This document shows, piece after piece, positions 35,767-45,057 of a stretch of DNA of 57,409 bases (the first letter of the stretch is position 1; the number at the start of each line of letters is the position of its first letter). The stretch is from the NCBI GenBank assembly GCA_020846005.1, contig JADLEQ010000052.1, positions 1 to 57,409 on the forward strand, written 5' to 3'. A program made the position numbers and the translations under genes. A model generated the notes under the pieces. That model was not told where the DNA came from. It saw only the letters and a list, made by a program, of their open reading frames with translations, and made no database searches. The DNA is from Polyangiaceae bacterium. Lineage in GTDB: Bacteria; Myxococcota_A; Polyangia; Polyangiales; Polyangiaceae.

Positions 35767-37434
35767 ATGCTCCGGTTCATGGCGCATCGCCCCGACTCCA
35801 GGCCCCCCTCGCAGCCGCCGCGCCCGCGGAGGTTCTGGGGTTGGGGTTACGAGGACACCACGGCGGATCCGCTCCGCCTCTCGCTGGCGGAGTCCGCGCT
35901 GCCGTCGCTGCTCGGCGCGCCGCTCCGCGCGCCGGGAGCCGCCCCGCGCATCGACGAGATCGAGCTCTCCGCCCCGCGCATCGCGCCGCCCGCCTCGCTC
36001 GCGCGCCTCGTCACGGACGACCCCACCGAGCGCGCCGGCCACACCTACGGCAAGTCCTATCGAGACCTCGTGCGGGCGCTCGCGCGCGACTACGCCGTCG
36101 CGCCCGACCTGGTCGCGTACCCGCACACCGAGGACGACGTGGGCGACCTGCTCGACTGGTGCGATCGCGCCGGCATCGCCGTCCTCCCGTACGGCGGCGG
36201 CTCAAGCGTGTGCGGCGGCGTCGAGCCTGCGGTCGGGGATACCTACACCGGGACGCTGAGCCTCGACCTCGGGCGCCTCGCCCGGGTGCTCGAGGTCGAC
36301 TTCCGCTCCCGCTCCGCGCGTATCCAGGCCGGCGTGCTCGGTCCCGCCCTCGAGGACCAGCTCCGCCCCCACGGGCTCACGCTCCGCCACTACCCGCAGA
36401 GCTTCGAGGTGTCGTCGCTCGGCGGCTGGATCGCGACGCGCGCGGGTGGCCACTTCGCCACGCTCGTCACTCACATCGACGAGCTCGTGCAGGGGCTCCG
36501 TGTCGTGACGCCGAGCGGGGTGATCGAGACGCGGCGGCTCCCCGGTGACGGCGCGGGCCCATCGCCCGAGCGCCTCTACCTCGGCTCCGAGGGCGCGTTC
36601 GGCGTCATCACGGAGGCGTGGATGCGGCTCTTCGAGCGGCCGCGTTTCCGCGCGAGCTTCGCCGCGACGTTCGCCTCGTTCGGCGCCGGGCTCGAGGGCG
36701 TCCGACTGCTCGCCCAGAGCGGCCTCCACCCCGCCAACTGCCGGCTCCTCGATCCGACCGAGGCGCTGCTGAACGGCGCCGGGACGGGCGAGCGCGCCCC
36801 GCTGCTCGTCGCCTTCGAGAGCGCCGACCACCCGGTGTCGGTCGCGGCGGCGCGGGCCGCCGCCCTCTGCCGCGACGCGGGCGGCGAGGTGCCGGAGGGC
36901 GCCGTGCGCGAGGCCGAGGGCGCGGGGGAGCGCGAGGGCGCCGCCGGCGCGTGGCGCGAGGCGTTCGTCCGCGCGCCCTATCTGCGCGACGAGCTCGCGC
37001 GGCGGGGCCTGCTCGTCGAGACGTACGAGACGGCCGCGACCTGGGACCAGGTCGCGGCGCTCCACGGCGCTGTGATGGCGGCGGCGCGACGCGCGGCGGC
37101 CGTCGGGGGCGCGACGCCGATCGTGACCTGTCGGATCACCCACGCCTACCCGGATGGGGTAGCGCCCTACTTCACGGTGCTCGCGCCTGCGCCGCCGGGC
37201 GCCGAGCTCCGGCACGCGGGCGAGGTGAAGGCGGCGATCACGGAGGCCATCCTCGCCCACGGCGGGACGGTCACTCACCACCACGCCGTCGGCCGGGACG
37301 TGCGCCCGTTCTACGAGCACCAGGTGCCGGCGCTGCACCTGCGCGCGCTCGCCGCGGTGAAGGCGGAGCTCGATCCGCGGCACGTCCTCAACCCGGGCGT
37401 GCTCCTGCCCGCCCCCAGGCGCCGTGGGGGATGA
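35767..37434 (+). CDS. FAD-linked oxidase, alkyldihydroxyacetonephosphate synthase (AGPS)-like
   Basis: 555 residues. AGPS makes the ether bond of ether lipids by exchanging an acyl for an alkyl chain on dihydroxyacetone phosphate. The FAD-binding PCMH domain shows GKSYRDLVRA (95-104), AYPHTEDDVGDLL (117-129) and LPYGGGSSVCGGVE (140-153). HYPQSFEVSSLGGWIATRAGG is highly typical of AGPS. The active-site histidine cluster is THHHAVGRD (H504-H506), and HVLNPGVLLP closes the protein. Myxobacteria are known to make ether lipids, which fits. Start ATG 35767 has GAGG about 5 bp upstream. The next gene starts 11 bp before its stop. Confidence 0.9.
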   Translation: MLRFMAHRPDSRPPSQPPRPRRFWGWGYEDTTADPLRLSLAESALPSLLGAPLRAPGAAPRIDEIELSAPRIAPPASLARLVTDDPTERAGHTYGKSYRDLVRALARDYAVAPDLVAYPHTEDDVGDLLDWCDRAGIAVLPYGGGSSVCGGVEPAVGDTYTGTLSLDLGRLARVLEVDFRSRSARIQAGVLGPALEDQLRPHGLTLRHYPQSFEVSSLGGWIATRAGGHFATLVTHIDELVQGLRVVTPSGVIETRRLPGDGAGPSPERLYLGSEGAFGVITEAWMRLFERPRFRASFAATFASFGAGLEGVRLLAQSGLHPANCRLLDPTEALLNGAGTGERAPLLVAFESADHPVSVAAARAAALCRDAGGEVPEGAVREAEGAGEREGAAGAWREAFVRAPYLRDELARRGLLVETYETAATWDQVAALHGAVMAAARRAAAVGGATPIVTCRITHAYPDGVAPYFTVLAPAPPGAELRHAGEVKAAITEAILAHGGTVTHHHAVGRDVRPFYEHQVPALHLRALAAVKAELDPRHVLNPGVLLPAPRRRGG

Positions 37435-38467
37435 GGCGCGAGCCGGCCGCGCGCGGTCGCGGGGCGCCGCGGCGCTCGCGCTCGGGCTCGCGGGCGCGCT
37501 CGTCGCGGCCGCCGCGCGCGCCGAGCCGCCTCCCGCGCGGCCGCTCGCCGAGGGGGTGACGGTGCGCGAGGGCGCGTGCCTGGCGCGCGAGCCGCTCCTC
37601 GCGTCGCTCGAGACGTGGCTCGGTCGCGGGGAGGTCGACCCGGCGATCGAGGTGCGGGTCGAAGAGCTCGACGACGGCCGGCCGCGGTTCGTCGTGTCGC
37701 GCTCCGGGCGTCCGTACGCCGAGCGGACCTTCCGCGCCGGGGCGGTGCCGTGCGCAGATCTGCGCGCGGCCGTCGCGCTGGCGATCGCGCTGGCGATCGA
37801 CGCTGCCGTGCTGGAGGGTGTGCTCGAGCCTCCGCCGGTCGCGCCCACGCCGGAGATACCAGACCAGGGCCCGGTCCACCTGCCGCCCCACGCGCTGCCC
37901 CGGCGCCGGGCCGCGCGCCCCCCTCCGGCGGTCGCGCGTCACCCCGCGCCGCACGACCGTACGGTCGCCGACGCGCAGGGGCTCGCGCTCGTCGGCGTCC
38001 TGCCGTCCCCCGGCTGGGGCGCGCGGGGCGGACTCCTCGTCCCCTCGGGCGCCGTCGAGCTTCGGGCCGGTCTGCTCGCCGGCCTCGGGGTCGCCGCGCA
38101 GGTGGGGCGCGGCGAGGCGACGGTGGCGATGGCGGCCGGCGAGATCGGCGCGTGCCTCGCGACCCGCGGCGCGAGCGAGACCCTGCGCGGGTGCGCGGGC
38201 GTGGCCGCGGGGCAGTGGTCGGCGCGCGGGCGCGGGTTCGACACGAGCCGATCGACCGAGCTCCCGTGGGCGGCGGCCACGCTCGGGCTCGGCGGCGAGG
38301 TCGCGATCACGCCGGCCGTCGCGCTGGTCGGGTCCGTCACGGCGTACGCGCCGGTGGCGCGGCCGGTGCTCGTCGTGCACGATCCGGCCGGTGCCGTCCG
38401 CTGGCGGCGCCCGGCCGATCCGGCCGGGCTCGCGCTGGGTCTCGGGCTGTCGGTGAGATTTCGGTGA
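37424..38467 (+). CDS. Exported protein of unknown function, upstream of sigma factor
   Basis: 347 residues from GTG 37424, overlapping the AGPS stop by 11 bp. An N-terminal signal peptide (about 14-33, ending AARAE) is followed by a first domain with two cysteines (GACLARE and VPCADLRAA) and a Pro-rich hinge at about 138-180. The last 165 residues are alternating beta strands rich in Gly/Ala (for example VGVLPSPGWGARGGLLVPSGAVELRAG), like an outer-membrane beta-barrel. I do not recognise the family. Its stop overlaps the sigma-factor start by 4 bp, so they are coupled. Comparable exported proteins beside ECF sigma genes are common in myxobacteria (from memory). Confidence 0.7.
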   Translation: MGDEARAGRARSRGAAALALGLAGALVAAAARAEPPPARPLAEGVTVREGACLAREPLLASLETWLGRGEVDPAIEVRVEELDDGRPRFVVSRSGRPYAERTFRAGAVPCADLRAAVALAIALAIDAAVLEGVLEPPPVAPTPEIPDQGPVHLPPHALPRRRAARPPPAVARHPAPHDRTVADAQGLALVGVLPSPGWGARGGLLVPSGAVELRAGLLAGLGVAAQVGRGEATVAMAAGEIGACLATRGASETLRGCAGVAAGQWSARGRGFDTSRSTELPWAAATLGLGGEVAITPAVALVGSVTAYAPVARPVLVVHDPAGAVRWRRPADPAGLALGLGLSVRFR

Positions 38468-39063
38468 AGGATCTCGCGCAGCAGGACATCCAGGGGCATG
38501 ACGTCCCTCCGCCGCAGCGCGCCCCCGCCGCCCAGGGCGCCGAGCGTCTCTTCGTCGAGCACGCCGCGTGGGTCGGGGGGTTCGTGCGCCGGCTCGGGCT
38601 GCGCGCGCCCGAGGAGATCGAGGACGTCGTCCAGGAGACGTTCCTCGTGGTCCATCGTCGCGGGGGCTACCAGCCCGGCCCGGCGCGGCCGCGCACCTGG
38701 CTCGCGGAGATCGCGGTGCGGGTCGTGCACGCGCGTCGCCGGGCCGTGCGGCGCGCGCCCACGCCGGACGAAGACGCCGTCGGCGCCGCGCCGAGCGGAG
38801 GCGGGGGGCCGCTGGCGGCCGCCGAGGCCGCCGAGGCGCTCGCCCACGTGCAGCGCGCGCTCGACACCCTCGATCTCGATCGCCGAGCGCTGTTCGTGCT
38901 CTTCGAGCTCGACGGTGAGCCGTGCGATCAGCTCGCCTCGAGCTTCGGCGTCCCGATCGGCACCATCTACTCGCGCCTGCACGCCGCCCGGCGCGACTTC
39001 CTGGCGGCGTACGCCCGGATCACCGGCGCGCGGCGGCCGGAGAGGGTGAGGGATCGCCCATGA
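38464..39063 (+). CDS. ECF-family RNA polymerase sigma factor
   Basis: 199 residues from GTG 38464, the GTGA overlap with the upstream stop. Region 2 is visible as ERLFVEHAAWVGGFVRRLG, EEIEDVVQETFLVVHRR and RPRTWLAEIAVRVVHARRR. Region 4 is visible as LDLDRRALFVLFELDGE and a helix-turn-helix ending in GTIYSRLHAARRDFLAAY. Directs RNA polymerase to a target promoter set, unknown here. Coupled (ATGA) with the downstream membrane protein, the likely anti-sigma or signalling partner. Confidence 0.88.
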   Translation: MKDLAQQDIQGHDVPPPQRAPAAQGAERLFVEHAAWVGGFVRRLGLRAPEEIEDVVQETFLVVHRRGGYQPGPARPRTWLAEIAVRVVHARRRAVRRAPTPDEDAVGAAPSGGGGPLAAAEAAEALAHVQRALDTLDLDRRALFVLFELDGEPCDQLASSFGVPIGTIYSRLHAARRDFLAAYARITGARRPERVRDRP

Positions 39064-39788
39064 CGGAGCCCCGCCGCTTGCTCGACGATCCGGAGGTGGA
39101 CGCCGCGCTCCGCGAGGCGCTGCGGCGCGAGGCCGCCGCTCCCGCCCCGCCCCTCGATGTGCCCGCGGCGCTCGCGCGCTTCCGGCAGGCGGCGGGGGCG
39201 CCGGGCGTCCCTAGCGCGCCCGCCGCCGGCGCCGCGAAGGCGGTGTGGCTCGCGGCGGGCGGCGCGGCGCTCGGCGCGGCGGTGTGGCTCGTCGCCTCGC
39301 GCGGAGCCTCTCCCGCGGCGCCACCGCTCAGCGCGCCCCCGCCGAGCGGGGTCGGGGACGCAGCGCTCGCGGCCACGGCGGCAGACCGGGCGGCTCCGCC
39401 GGCCTCCGCGCTGGCTCGAGAGCCCGGGACGGACGCGGCGCCGAGCCCGCGGGAGGCCGCCGCGTCGTCGGCGCCGACACCGCTCACCGCGGCGCCCCCT
39501 GTCGCGAGCGACCGCGCCGCGCGCCTCGCCGAGGAGGTGCGCCAGCTCGCCGAGCTTCGTCGCCTCGCCACCTCGGATCCGGCCGCCGCCGTCCGGGCGG
39601 CGGACGAGGGCCACGCGAGGTTCCGCGGCGGTCAGCTCTACCCGGAGCGCGAGGCCGTCGCGATCCTCGCGCTCGCGCGCGCCGGGCGCGTGGCAGAGGC
39701 CCGTCCCCGCGCTGCGCGCTTCCTCCAGGCGTTCCCGCGGAGCCCCCTGGCCGATCCGGTCCGCCGCGCGGCGGGGATCGCGCCCTGA
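39060..39788 (+). CDS. Membrane protein with C-terminal helical repeats, possible anti-sigma partner
   Basis: 242 residues, start overlapping the sigma factor stop by 4 bp. A charged cytoplasmic N-terminus (1-60) contains LLDDPEVDAALREALRREA, then a single membrane helix at about 64-81 (VWLAAGGAALGAAVWLVA). A Pro/Ala/Ser linker follows, and a helical C-terminus (about 155-242) with a TPR-like character (AILALARAGRVAEARPRAARFLQAFP). The topology and coupling fit a transmembrane anti-sigma or sensor, but the family is not recognised and no zinc-type anti-sigma motif is present. Confidence 0.7.
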   Translation: MTEPRRLLDDPEVDAALREALRREAAAPAPPLDVPAALARFRQAAGAPGVPSAPAAGAAKAVWLAAGGAALGAAVWLVASRGASPAAPPLSAPPPSGVGDAALAATAADRAAPPASALAREPGTDAAPSPREAAASSAPTPLTAAPPVASDRAARLAEEVRQLAELRRLATSDPAAAVRAADEGHARFRGGQLYPEREAVAILALARAGRVAEARPRAARFLQAFPRSPLADPVRRAAGIAP

Positions 39789-39846
39789 GCGACGGATACC
39801 CGACGATTTCGGTGAAGGGCGGGCGCCACGCCGACATTCATCCGTC

Positions 39847-41556
39847 ATGCATCGCTCGGCCCGCCCGCTGCTCGCGCTCATCGCCCTCGCGCTCCCGCAC
39901 CTGGGGTGCTCCGCCAACGGCAGCGTCGGGACGGACGCGACGGGCGGCGCGGGCGGCGGGGCCGGGACGGGCGGCGGGGCCGGGACGGGCGGCGGGGGCG
40001 GCGTCCTCCTCCCCGACGCCGGGAGCGACGGCGGGCTGCTGCCCGACCCGGTGACGTGCGAGGAGGCGGCCGCAGCCCGCACCTACGTCGGCTGCGACTT
40101 CTGGCCGACGGTCACCGCGAACGGCGTCTGGTCGGTGTTCGACTTCGCCGTGGTGGCGGCGAACAACGGCGATGAGCCGGCCTCCGTGCGAGTGACCCTG
40201 GGCGACACCGAGATCGCCACCGCGGAGGTGCCGCCGAACGACCTCGCGACCCTCTACCTGCCCTGGGTGCCGACGCTGAAGGGCCCCGAGGGCGGGCACT
40301 GCAACGAGGCGACGGGCTCCCCGCAGACGGCGCGCATCGATCGGGGCGCGTACCACCTGGTCAGCACTCGCCCGGTCTCCGTCTACCAGTTCAACCCGCT
40401 CGAGTACGCCTCCCTCGGGGGCCCCCCGGGGAAGGACTGGACGAAGTGCAAGAGCGGGCCGCCGTCCTGCCCCTTCCCGGTGAACTGCAACCAGACCTAC
40501 TACACCTACTCGAACGACGCGTCGCTCCTCCTGCCGACGACGGCGCTCACGGGCAACTATCGGGTCGCGGGGCGGCACGGCTACTTCCACCTCGTCGCGA
40601 GCTACCCAGAGTTCATGACGATCACGGGGACGCAGGACGGCACGACGGTCCAGGTCTACGTCTCGCCCCAAGGAACCATCGAAGCCGGCGGGGGTATCTC
40701 CGCCGTCGCCGGGGGAGGCGCCACGACGCTCACCCTGAACGCCGGGGACGTGGCGCAGCTCCTCACCTACACGCGCCTCACCGGAGCGGGAGAGCTCAGC
40801 GGCTCGCTCATCCAGGCGGACCGCCCGGTGCAGGTAATCGGTGGCACCGCGTGCTCGCTCGTGCCCGACGACAAGGTGGCGTGCGACCACACGGAGGAGG
40901 CGTTGCTGCCGGCGGAGACGCTGGGCCGGCGGTACTTCGTCGTCCCGCCGACCGGCCCCCGCGGGGACGTGCCGGGCCACCTGGTGCGCATCTACGGCAA
41001 CTTCGACGGCACCACCCTCTCGTACCCCGGCGCGGTGCCCCTCACGGCGCCCAAGACGTTGAACGCCGGCGAGTGGGCGGATCTCGGCCTCCTGACGGAG
41101 GCGTTCGAGGTGACGGGCACCCAGCCCTTCGCGGTGGCGACGTTCCAGCTCGCGGGCTCTCTGGTCGATCCGGATCCGTCGGCGCCCGACGGCGTGAACC
41201 AGGAGGGCAAGGGGGATCCCTCGATGAGCCAGCCGACCGCCGTCGAGCAGTACCGCACGAAATACGTGTTCCTCGCGCCCCTCAACTACGATCTCAGCTT
41301 CGCCGACGTCGTCCTCCCGCTCGGGGCGCAGCTCCAGCTCGACGGCATGCCCGTCAGCGCGACGGTCGTGCCCATCGGGGCGACGCACGGGGTCGCCCGG
41401 CTCCCGCTCGGCCCGATCGGCGGCGGGCGCCACGTCCTCGTCGCGAGCGAGCCGGTGGGGCTGCAGGTGATGGGCTACGGGCGCTATACGAGCTACCAGT
41501 ACCCAGGGGGGATGAACCTCGCCCGCATCGCGCCCCCGCCCATCCCGCCCCGCTGA
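39847..41556 (+). CDS. IgGFc-binding-like lipoprotein
   Basis: 569 residues. Signal peptide with lipobox HLGC (C21), a short Gly-rich linker (GGAGGGAGTGGGAGTGGGGG), then a large beta-rich extracellular region. The pattern CDFWPTVTANG, FDFAVVAANNGDEPASVRV, YQFNPLEY, TYYTYSNDASLLLPTTAL and IGGTACSLVPDDKVACDHTEE matches the IgGFc-binding domain family that is abundant in myxobacteria. The binding partner in bacteria is not known; adhesion is the usual guess. It is a separate unit 58 bp after the TPR-like gene. Confidence 0.8.
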   Translation: MHRSARPLLALIALALPHLGCSANGSVGTDATGGAGGGAGTGGGAGTGGGGGVLLPDAGSDGGLLPDPVTCEEAAAARTYVGCDFWPTVTANGVWSVFDFAVVAANNGDEPASVRVTLGDTEIATAEVPPNDLATLYLPWVPTLKGPEGGHCNEATGSPQTARIDRGAYHLVSTRPVSVYQFNPLEYASLGGPPGKDWTKCKSGPPSCPFPVNCNQTYYTYSNDASLLLPTTALTGNYRVAGRHGYFHLVASYPEFMTITGTQDGTTVQVYVSPQGTIEAGGGISAVAGGGATTLTLNAGDVAQLLTYTRLTGAGELSGSLIQADRPVQVIGGTACSLVPDDKVACDHTEEALLPAETLGRRYFVVPPTGPRGDVPGHLVRIYGNFDGTTLSYPGAVPLTAPKTLNAGEWADLGLLTEAFEVTGTQPFAVATFQLAGSLVDPDPSAPDGVNQEGKGDPSMSQPTAVEQYRTKYVFLAPLNYDLSFADVVLPLGAQLQLDGMPVSATVVPIGATHGVARLPLGPIGGGRHVLVASEPVGLQVMGYGRYTSYQYPGGMNLARIAPPPIPPR

Positions 41557-42099
41557 CGCCCGTCCCAGCCCCGCCGCCCGCGCCGCTCACGGTGCGCGCC
41601 TCGCCCCCCCCGGGGGTGGCGATGAGGGGTTCGCTCGTGGCGGCGGCGTGCTCGCCTCCGGGTGAGCTCGGGCGATCGGGTCGTGGCCACCCGCTGCCGC
41701 GCCAGCTACGGATCTCGGTCTGGGCTCGCCTGGTCGGCGCCCGTGGGTGGAGCCGTCGCGCGCGGTGTGGCGCCGCCGCATCGAAGCAGGCGCGGAGCTC
41801 GGCGGCCCCGTCCAGCTCGGCGCGCGAGGTGAGCTGCTCGGCAGGGCACGCGGCGGGGCGGTGATCCCACTCGACGTGCAGAGCTGGAGGCGCCGCGGTG
41901 GCGAGCGCGCCGGGTCCCGGCTCGGAGGAGCACGCCAGCTGGCGCCCGCCGGGCCGGAGCGCCCGGGGGCGCCGGGCGCCGCTCCGCCGCGAGCGACCCT
42001 GCGGGATGGGCACCTGGTGGGCGAACCCACCGCCGCGCTGGCGCCCCCCTGGAGCTCTCGACCGCGGCGGCGCGCGTGTCTGCACGAACCGGGAGTAGC
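41557..42099. other. Region without confident gene, possible decayed ORF
   Basis: About 540 bp between the IgGFc-like gene and the end of the radical SAM fusion gene. On the minus strand an ATG at 42103-42101 overlaps the radical SAM stop in an ATGA arrangement and opens a 250-codon frame beginning MSYSRFVQTRAPP. It runs into the antisense of the IgGFc-like gene. Its translation is Arg/Pro/Gly-rich. One piece (LHVEWDHRPAACPAEQL) resembles the start of exported myxobacterial proteins, which would suit a decayed or frameshifted gene. I do not call it a real gene. Confidence 0.35.
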
Positions 42100-45057
42100 T
42101 CATCGCGCGCGGTCGTCGGGCCCGCGGTCGGCGAGGCTCGCGGCGCGCCCTGCCGAGCCGACGCCTCCCGATCGCTCTCGGAGCTCGGGGGACGCCGCGT
42201 GCTTCGGGCGCCCCGCGCGATCGAACGGCGCGCCGGCGCGCTCCAGGGCGTCCACCGCCTGCCAGGCCGCGCGCTGCGCCCCCACCGCGTCCTCGGCTGC
42301 GAGCGCCGCCGCCCCGCCCGTGACCACCTCGCCGAAGTGCGCGACGAGCCCCTCCACGTCGCTGCCGGCGCGCGGGACCTCGCGCCTCACGCCGTGGAGC
42401 TCGAGCGAGTGGGCCGCGCCCTCCCGGCTCCAGCGACCCACGCCCGGGGCCTCGACCCAGAGCCCCGCGGCGGGCGCCTCGAAGTCGCACGCGAGCGTCA
42501 CGCCGCGCGAGGCCGAGGTCGCGACGAAGCGCAAGGCGCGCGGGCGATCGTCGCCGTGGTGGGACTCGACCTCGATCGTCTGCGCTTCCTCGCCGAGGCC
42601 GAACGCTGCGACCGAGAAGAGGTGGTGCAGCCACTCGCGCAGCCCCGCCCGGCTCCAGGCGCGGGGCGCCTCCGGGGCGCGGGCGGGGACTCGCGCTTCG
42701 ATCCGCACCCGCGTGGGGCGCTCCTGGAGCAGCGCGAGCAGCCCCGGCGCGAACACGAGGTTGTGGCCGGGTAAGAGCGCGGGTGCGCCGGGCTCGCGGC
42801 GCCACTCCGCCAGGAGGCGCGCGGACTCCTCGGGGGTGGCCGCGAGCGGCTTCTCCAGCAGGAGCGGCAGCCCCGCTGCCCGGACGACCCGCGCGATCTC
42901 CTCGTGGGAGGCCGTCGCCGCCGCGCACACGACGGCCTCGGGGCGGAGCGCGTCGATGGCGGCGCCCACGTCCGAGAAGGCCGGCCCCCCGCCGAACTGC
43001 GCGGTCGATCGGCGCGGCGCGCCCGGGGACGCGACGGCCTCGACCACCAGCGCCGGGAGCGCGTCCACCGCGCGCGCGAGGCGCTCTGCGCGCCGCCCCG
43101 CCCCGACGAGGAGCAGCCGCACCGGGCGGCTCCTGCCGACCACGACGGGGAGCCGCCGCGGTGGTGCCGGCGCCGTCGCGCGGCCGAGCGCGGGCTCCGG
43201 GACGCGCAGCCACGCGGGTACGTCGTCGAGATCCCGCGGGACTCCCCAGGGACGCTCGCGGCCGCGCTCCCGCAGCTCCTCCCGCTCGCGCGCCCCGATC
43301 GGCGTCCCCTCGACGGGCGAGAGCTCGCCGGTGCCGAACAGCTCCGCGTAGGGCCGCCAGACACCCTGGCAGATCGTGTCGAAGCGACACCGCGCGCAGC
43401 TCGACGGCTTCGTCTTCTGCGAGGCGTCCTCCGACGCCGCCTCGGCCACGTTGTGGAACGCGTCCGACCACGCCGCGTGCGCGCCGAGGAGGCACGGCGG
43501 GATCCCCTGGCGGGCGCCCACGTTGATCGGCTGGCCGAGCTCGATGGCGCGCGCGATCGCGCGCCGGACGTCGGGGACGGCGTCGGAGAACCGTGGCACG
43601 AGGTCGAGGTGCTCGAGCGCGCGGTACTGCGGTGTGACGTACGCGAGATCGAGCAGCACGCGCCCGTGAAACCGCTCGCGGCAGAGCTCGACGAGCTGAA
43701 CCAGGTGGCGGTGATTCGACGCGCAGACGACATGGTTGACGACGGTGGCCACGTCACGGTCGATGAGCAGCTCGATCGCGCGCACCGTGCGCGCCCAGTC
43801 GCCGCGCTTCAGGGTGAGCGTCGCCGAGGTCGCCTCGTCGTGGGCGTGCAGCGACACGAACGCGTGCGTGAGGCCGGCGTCCACCAGCCTCGAGACGCGC
43901 TCCTCGCGGTCGAGCAGCACGCCGTTCGTCACGACCTCGCGCTTCGGGATGCCGAGGCGCCGCGAGGCGTCGAGGAGCGCGGGGAGGTGCGGGCTCAGCG
44001 TGGGCTCGCCGCCGCTGAACGACACGCGCGAGACGCCGCGCCGGGCCTCGCGCGCCAGCCGCCGCAGCAGCTCGTCCGGCGACGCCCACACGTTGCGAGA
44101 CGTCTCGTTCGCGCTGCAGAATACGCAGTCCTGGTTGCAGTGGACGGTGGGGCGCAGCACGACGAAGTCGACCGCCCGCGCGGCCTCCACGTCGACGGGC
44201 GCCGCCCGCGCGCCGGCGCGCAGCTCCCGCGGGACGCGCTCGAACGGCTTGGCGCTGCCCGGGCCGTGCACGCGCAGGATCTCGGCGGGCAGGCCCTCGC
44301 ACCTGGCGCGGAGCGCGCAGCCGCCGCACGGCGCGGCCGGCCGGGTGCGGAGCGCGCTCGCGCGTCGCGCGCGAGCGGGGAGCGGGAACGCCGCCAGCGT
44401 CTCGGCTGAACCCGCGAGCGCGCAGGGCGGGATCCCGGCGCCGCCGCCCAGGTCGAGCTCCACGCCGCGCGCGGCTGTCCACGCCGCGGCCGCGCGCAGC
44501 GCGCCGGCCACCTCGCCGAACGAAGGAACCAGCGCGTCCGGCAGTCGATGACGCGCCAGCCGCGGCGACAGACTCCGGAGCTCCGGCACCGCGCGGAGCG
44601 CCAGCTCGCCGATCGCCGCTACGTCCTGCAGGCGCTGCGGCAGTAGGGTGATCTCCAGCTCGGTGGCGAGGCCGGCGGCGGCCGCCGCGCGCAGCCCGAG
44701 CAGGGACGACACCAGCGCGCCGGGCACCCCCGCCACGCGATCGTGCACGTCGGGCCGGTGAGCGTGGATGGGGACCAGCGCGCCGGTGGCGCCGGCCGCG
44801 CGCAGCGCCCCGGCCTCGTCGACGAGCTCCTGCCCCGAGCGCCGGATGACGATCGTGCGCGCGCCGGCCTCGCGCGCGCGCCGCACGGCGGCGAGGACCG
44901 CCGCCCCGCCCGCGCCGCGGGGATGCACGACCACGCGCTCTGCGCCCTCGGGCAGCGCGCGCGGCCGCCCGCTCGACGGAGTCCTGCACTCGCAGCCCGC
45001 GCACCGCAGCCGGCACCCCGGCGGCTCGAGCAGCAGCTCCTCGACCCGCCCGCTCAC
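42100..45057 (-). CDS. Double radical SAM protein fused to a Gfo/Idh/MocA oxidoreductase
   Basis: 985 residues from GTG 45057, overlapping the upstream stop by 4 bp. Unit 1 (about 1-265) has the radical SAM motif CRLRCAGC (C15, C19, C22), then GIPPC (C212) and CGGCALRARCEG (C244, C247, C253). Unit 2 (about 295-585) has CNQDCVFC (C307, C311, C314), FSGGEPTLSP (347-356), GIPPC (C522) and CARCRFDTICQG (C554, C557, C563). The four downstream cysteines of each unit probably hold an auxiliary Fe-S cluster. Residues about 645-950 are an NAD(P)-dependent Gfo/Idh/MocA oxidoreductase: VRLLLVGAGRRAERLA and LLLEKPLAATPEE with the catalytic-type EKP. I know of no named family with this arrangement. It is the second gene of a coupled pair; substrate unknown. 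Confidence 0.9.
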   Translation of the reverse strand: MSGRVEELLLEPPGCRLRCAGCECRTPSSGRPRALPEGAERVVVHPRGAGGAAVLAAVRRAREAGARTIVIRRSGQELVDEAGALRAAGATGALVPIHAHRPDVHDRVAGVPGALVSSLLGLRAAAAAGLATELEITLLPQRLQDVAAIGELALRAVPELRSLSPRLARHRLPDALVPSFGEVAGALRAAAAWTAARGVELDLGGGAGIPPCALAGSAETLAAFPLPARARRASALRTRPAAPCGGCALRARCEGLPAEILRVHGPGSAKPFERVPRELRAGARAAPVDVEAARAVDFVVLRPTVHCNQDCVFCSANETSRNVWASPDELLRRLAREARRGVSRVSFSGGEPTLSPHLPALLDASRRLGIPKREVVTNGVLLDREERVSRLVDAGLTHAFVSLHAHDEATSATLTLKRGDWARTVRAIELLIDRDVATVVNHVVCASNHRHLVQLVELCRERFHGRVLLDLAYVTPQYRALEHLDLVPRFSDAVPDVRRAIARAIELGQPINVGARQGIPPCLLGAHAAWSDAFHNVAEAASEDASQKTKPSSCARCRFDTICQGVWRPYAELFGTGELSPVEGTPIGAREREELRERGRERPWGVPRDLDDVPAWLRVPEPALGRATAPAPPRRLPVVVGRSRPVRLLLVGAGRRAERLARAVDALPALVVEAVASPGAPRRSTAQFGGGPAFSDVGAAIDALRPEAVVCAAATASHEEIARVVRAAGLPLLLEKPLAATPEESARLLAEWRREPGAPALLPGHNLVFAPGLLALLQERPTRVRIEARVPARAPEAPRAWSRAGLREWLHHLFSVAAFGLGEEAQTIEVESHHGDDRPRALRFVATSASRGVTLACDFEAPAAGLWVEAPGVGRWSREGAAHSLELHGVRREVPRAGSDVEGLVAHFGEVVTGGAAALAAEDAVGAQRAAWQAVDALERAGAPFDRAGRPKHAASPELRERSGGVGSAGRAASLADRGPDDRAR

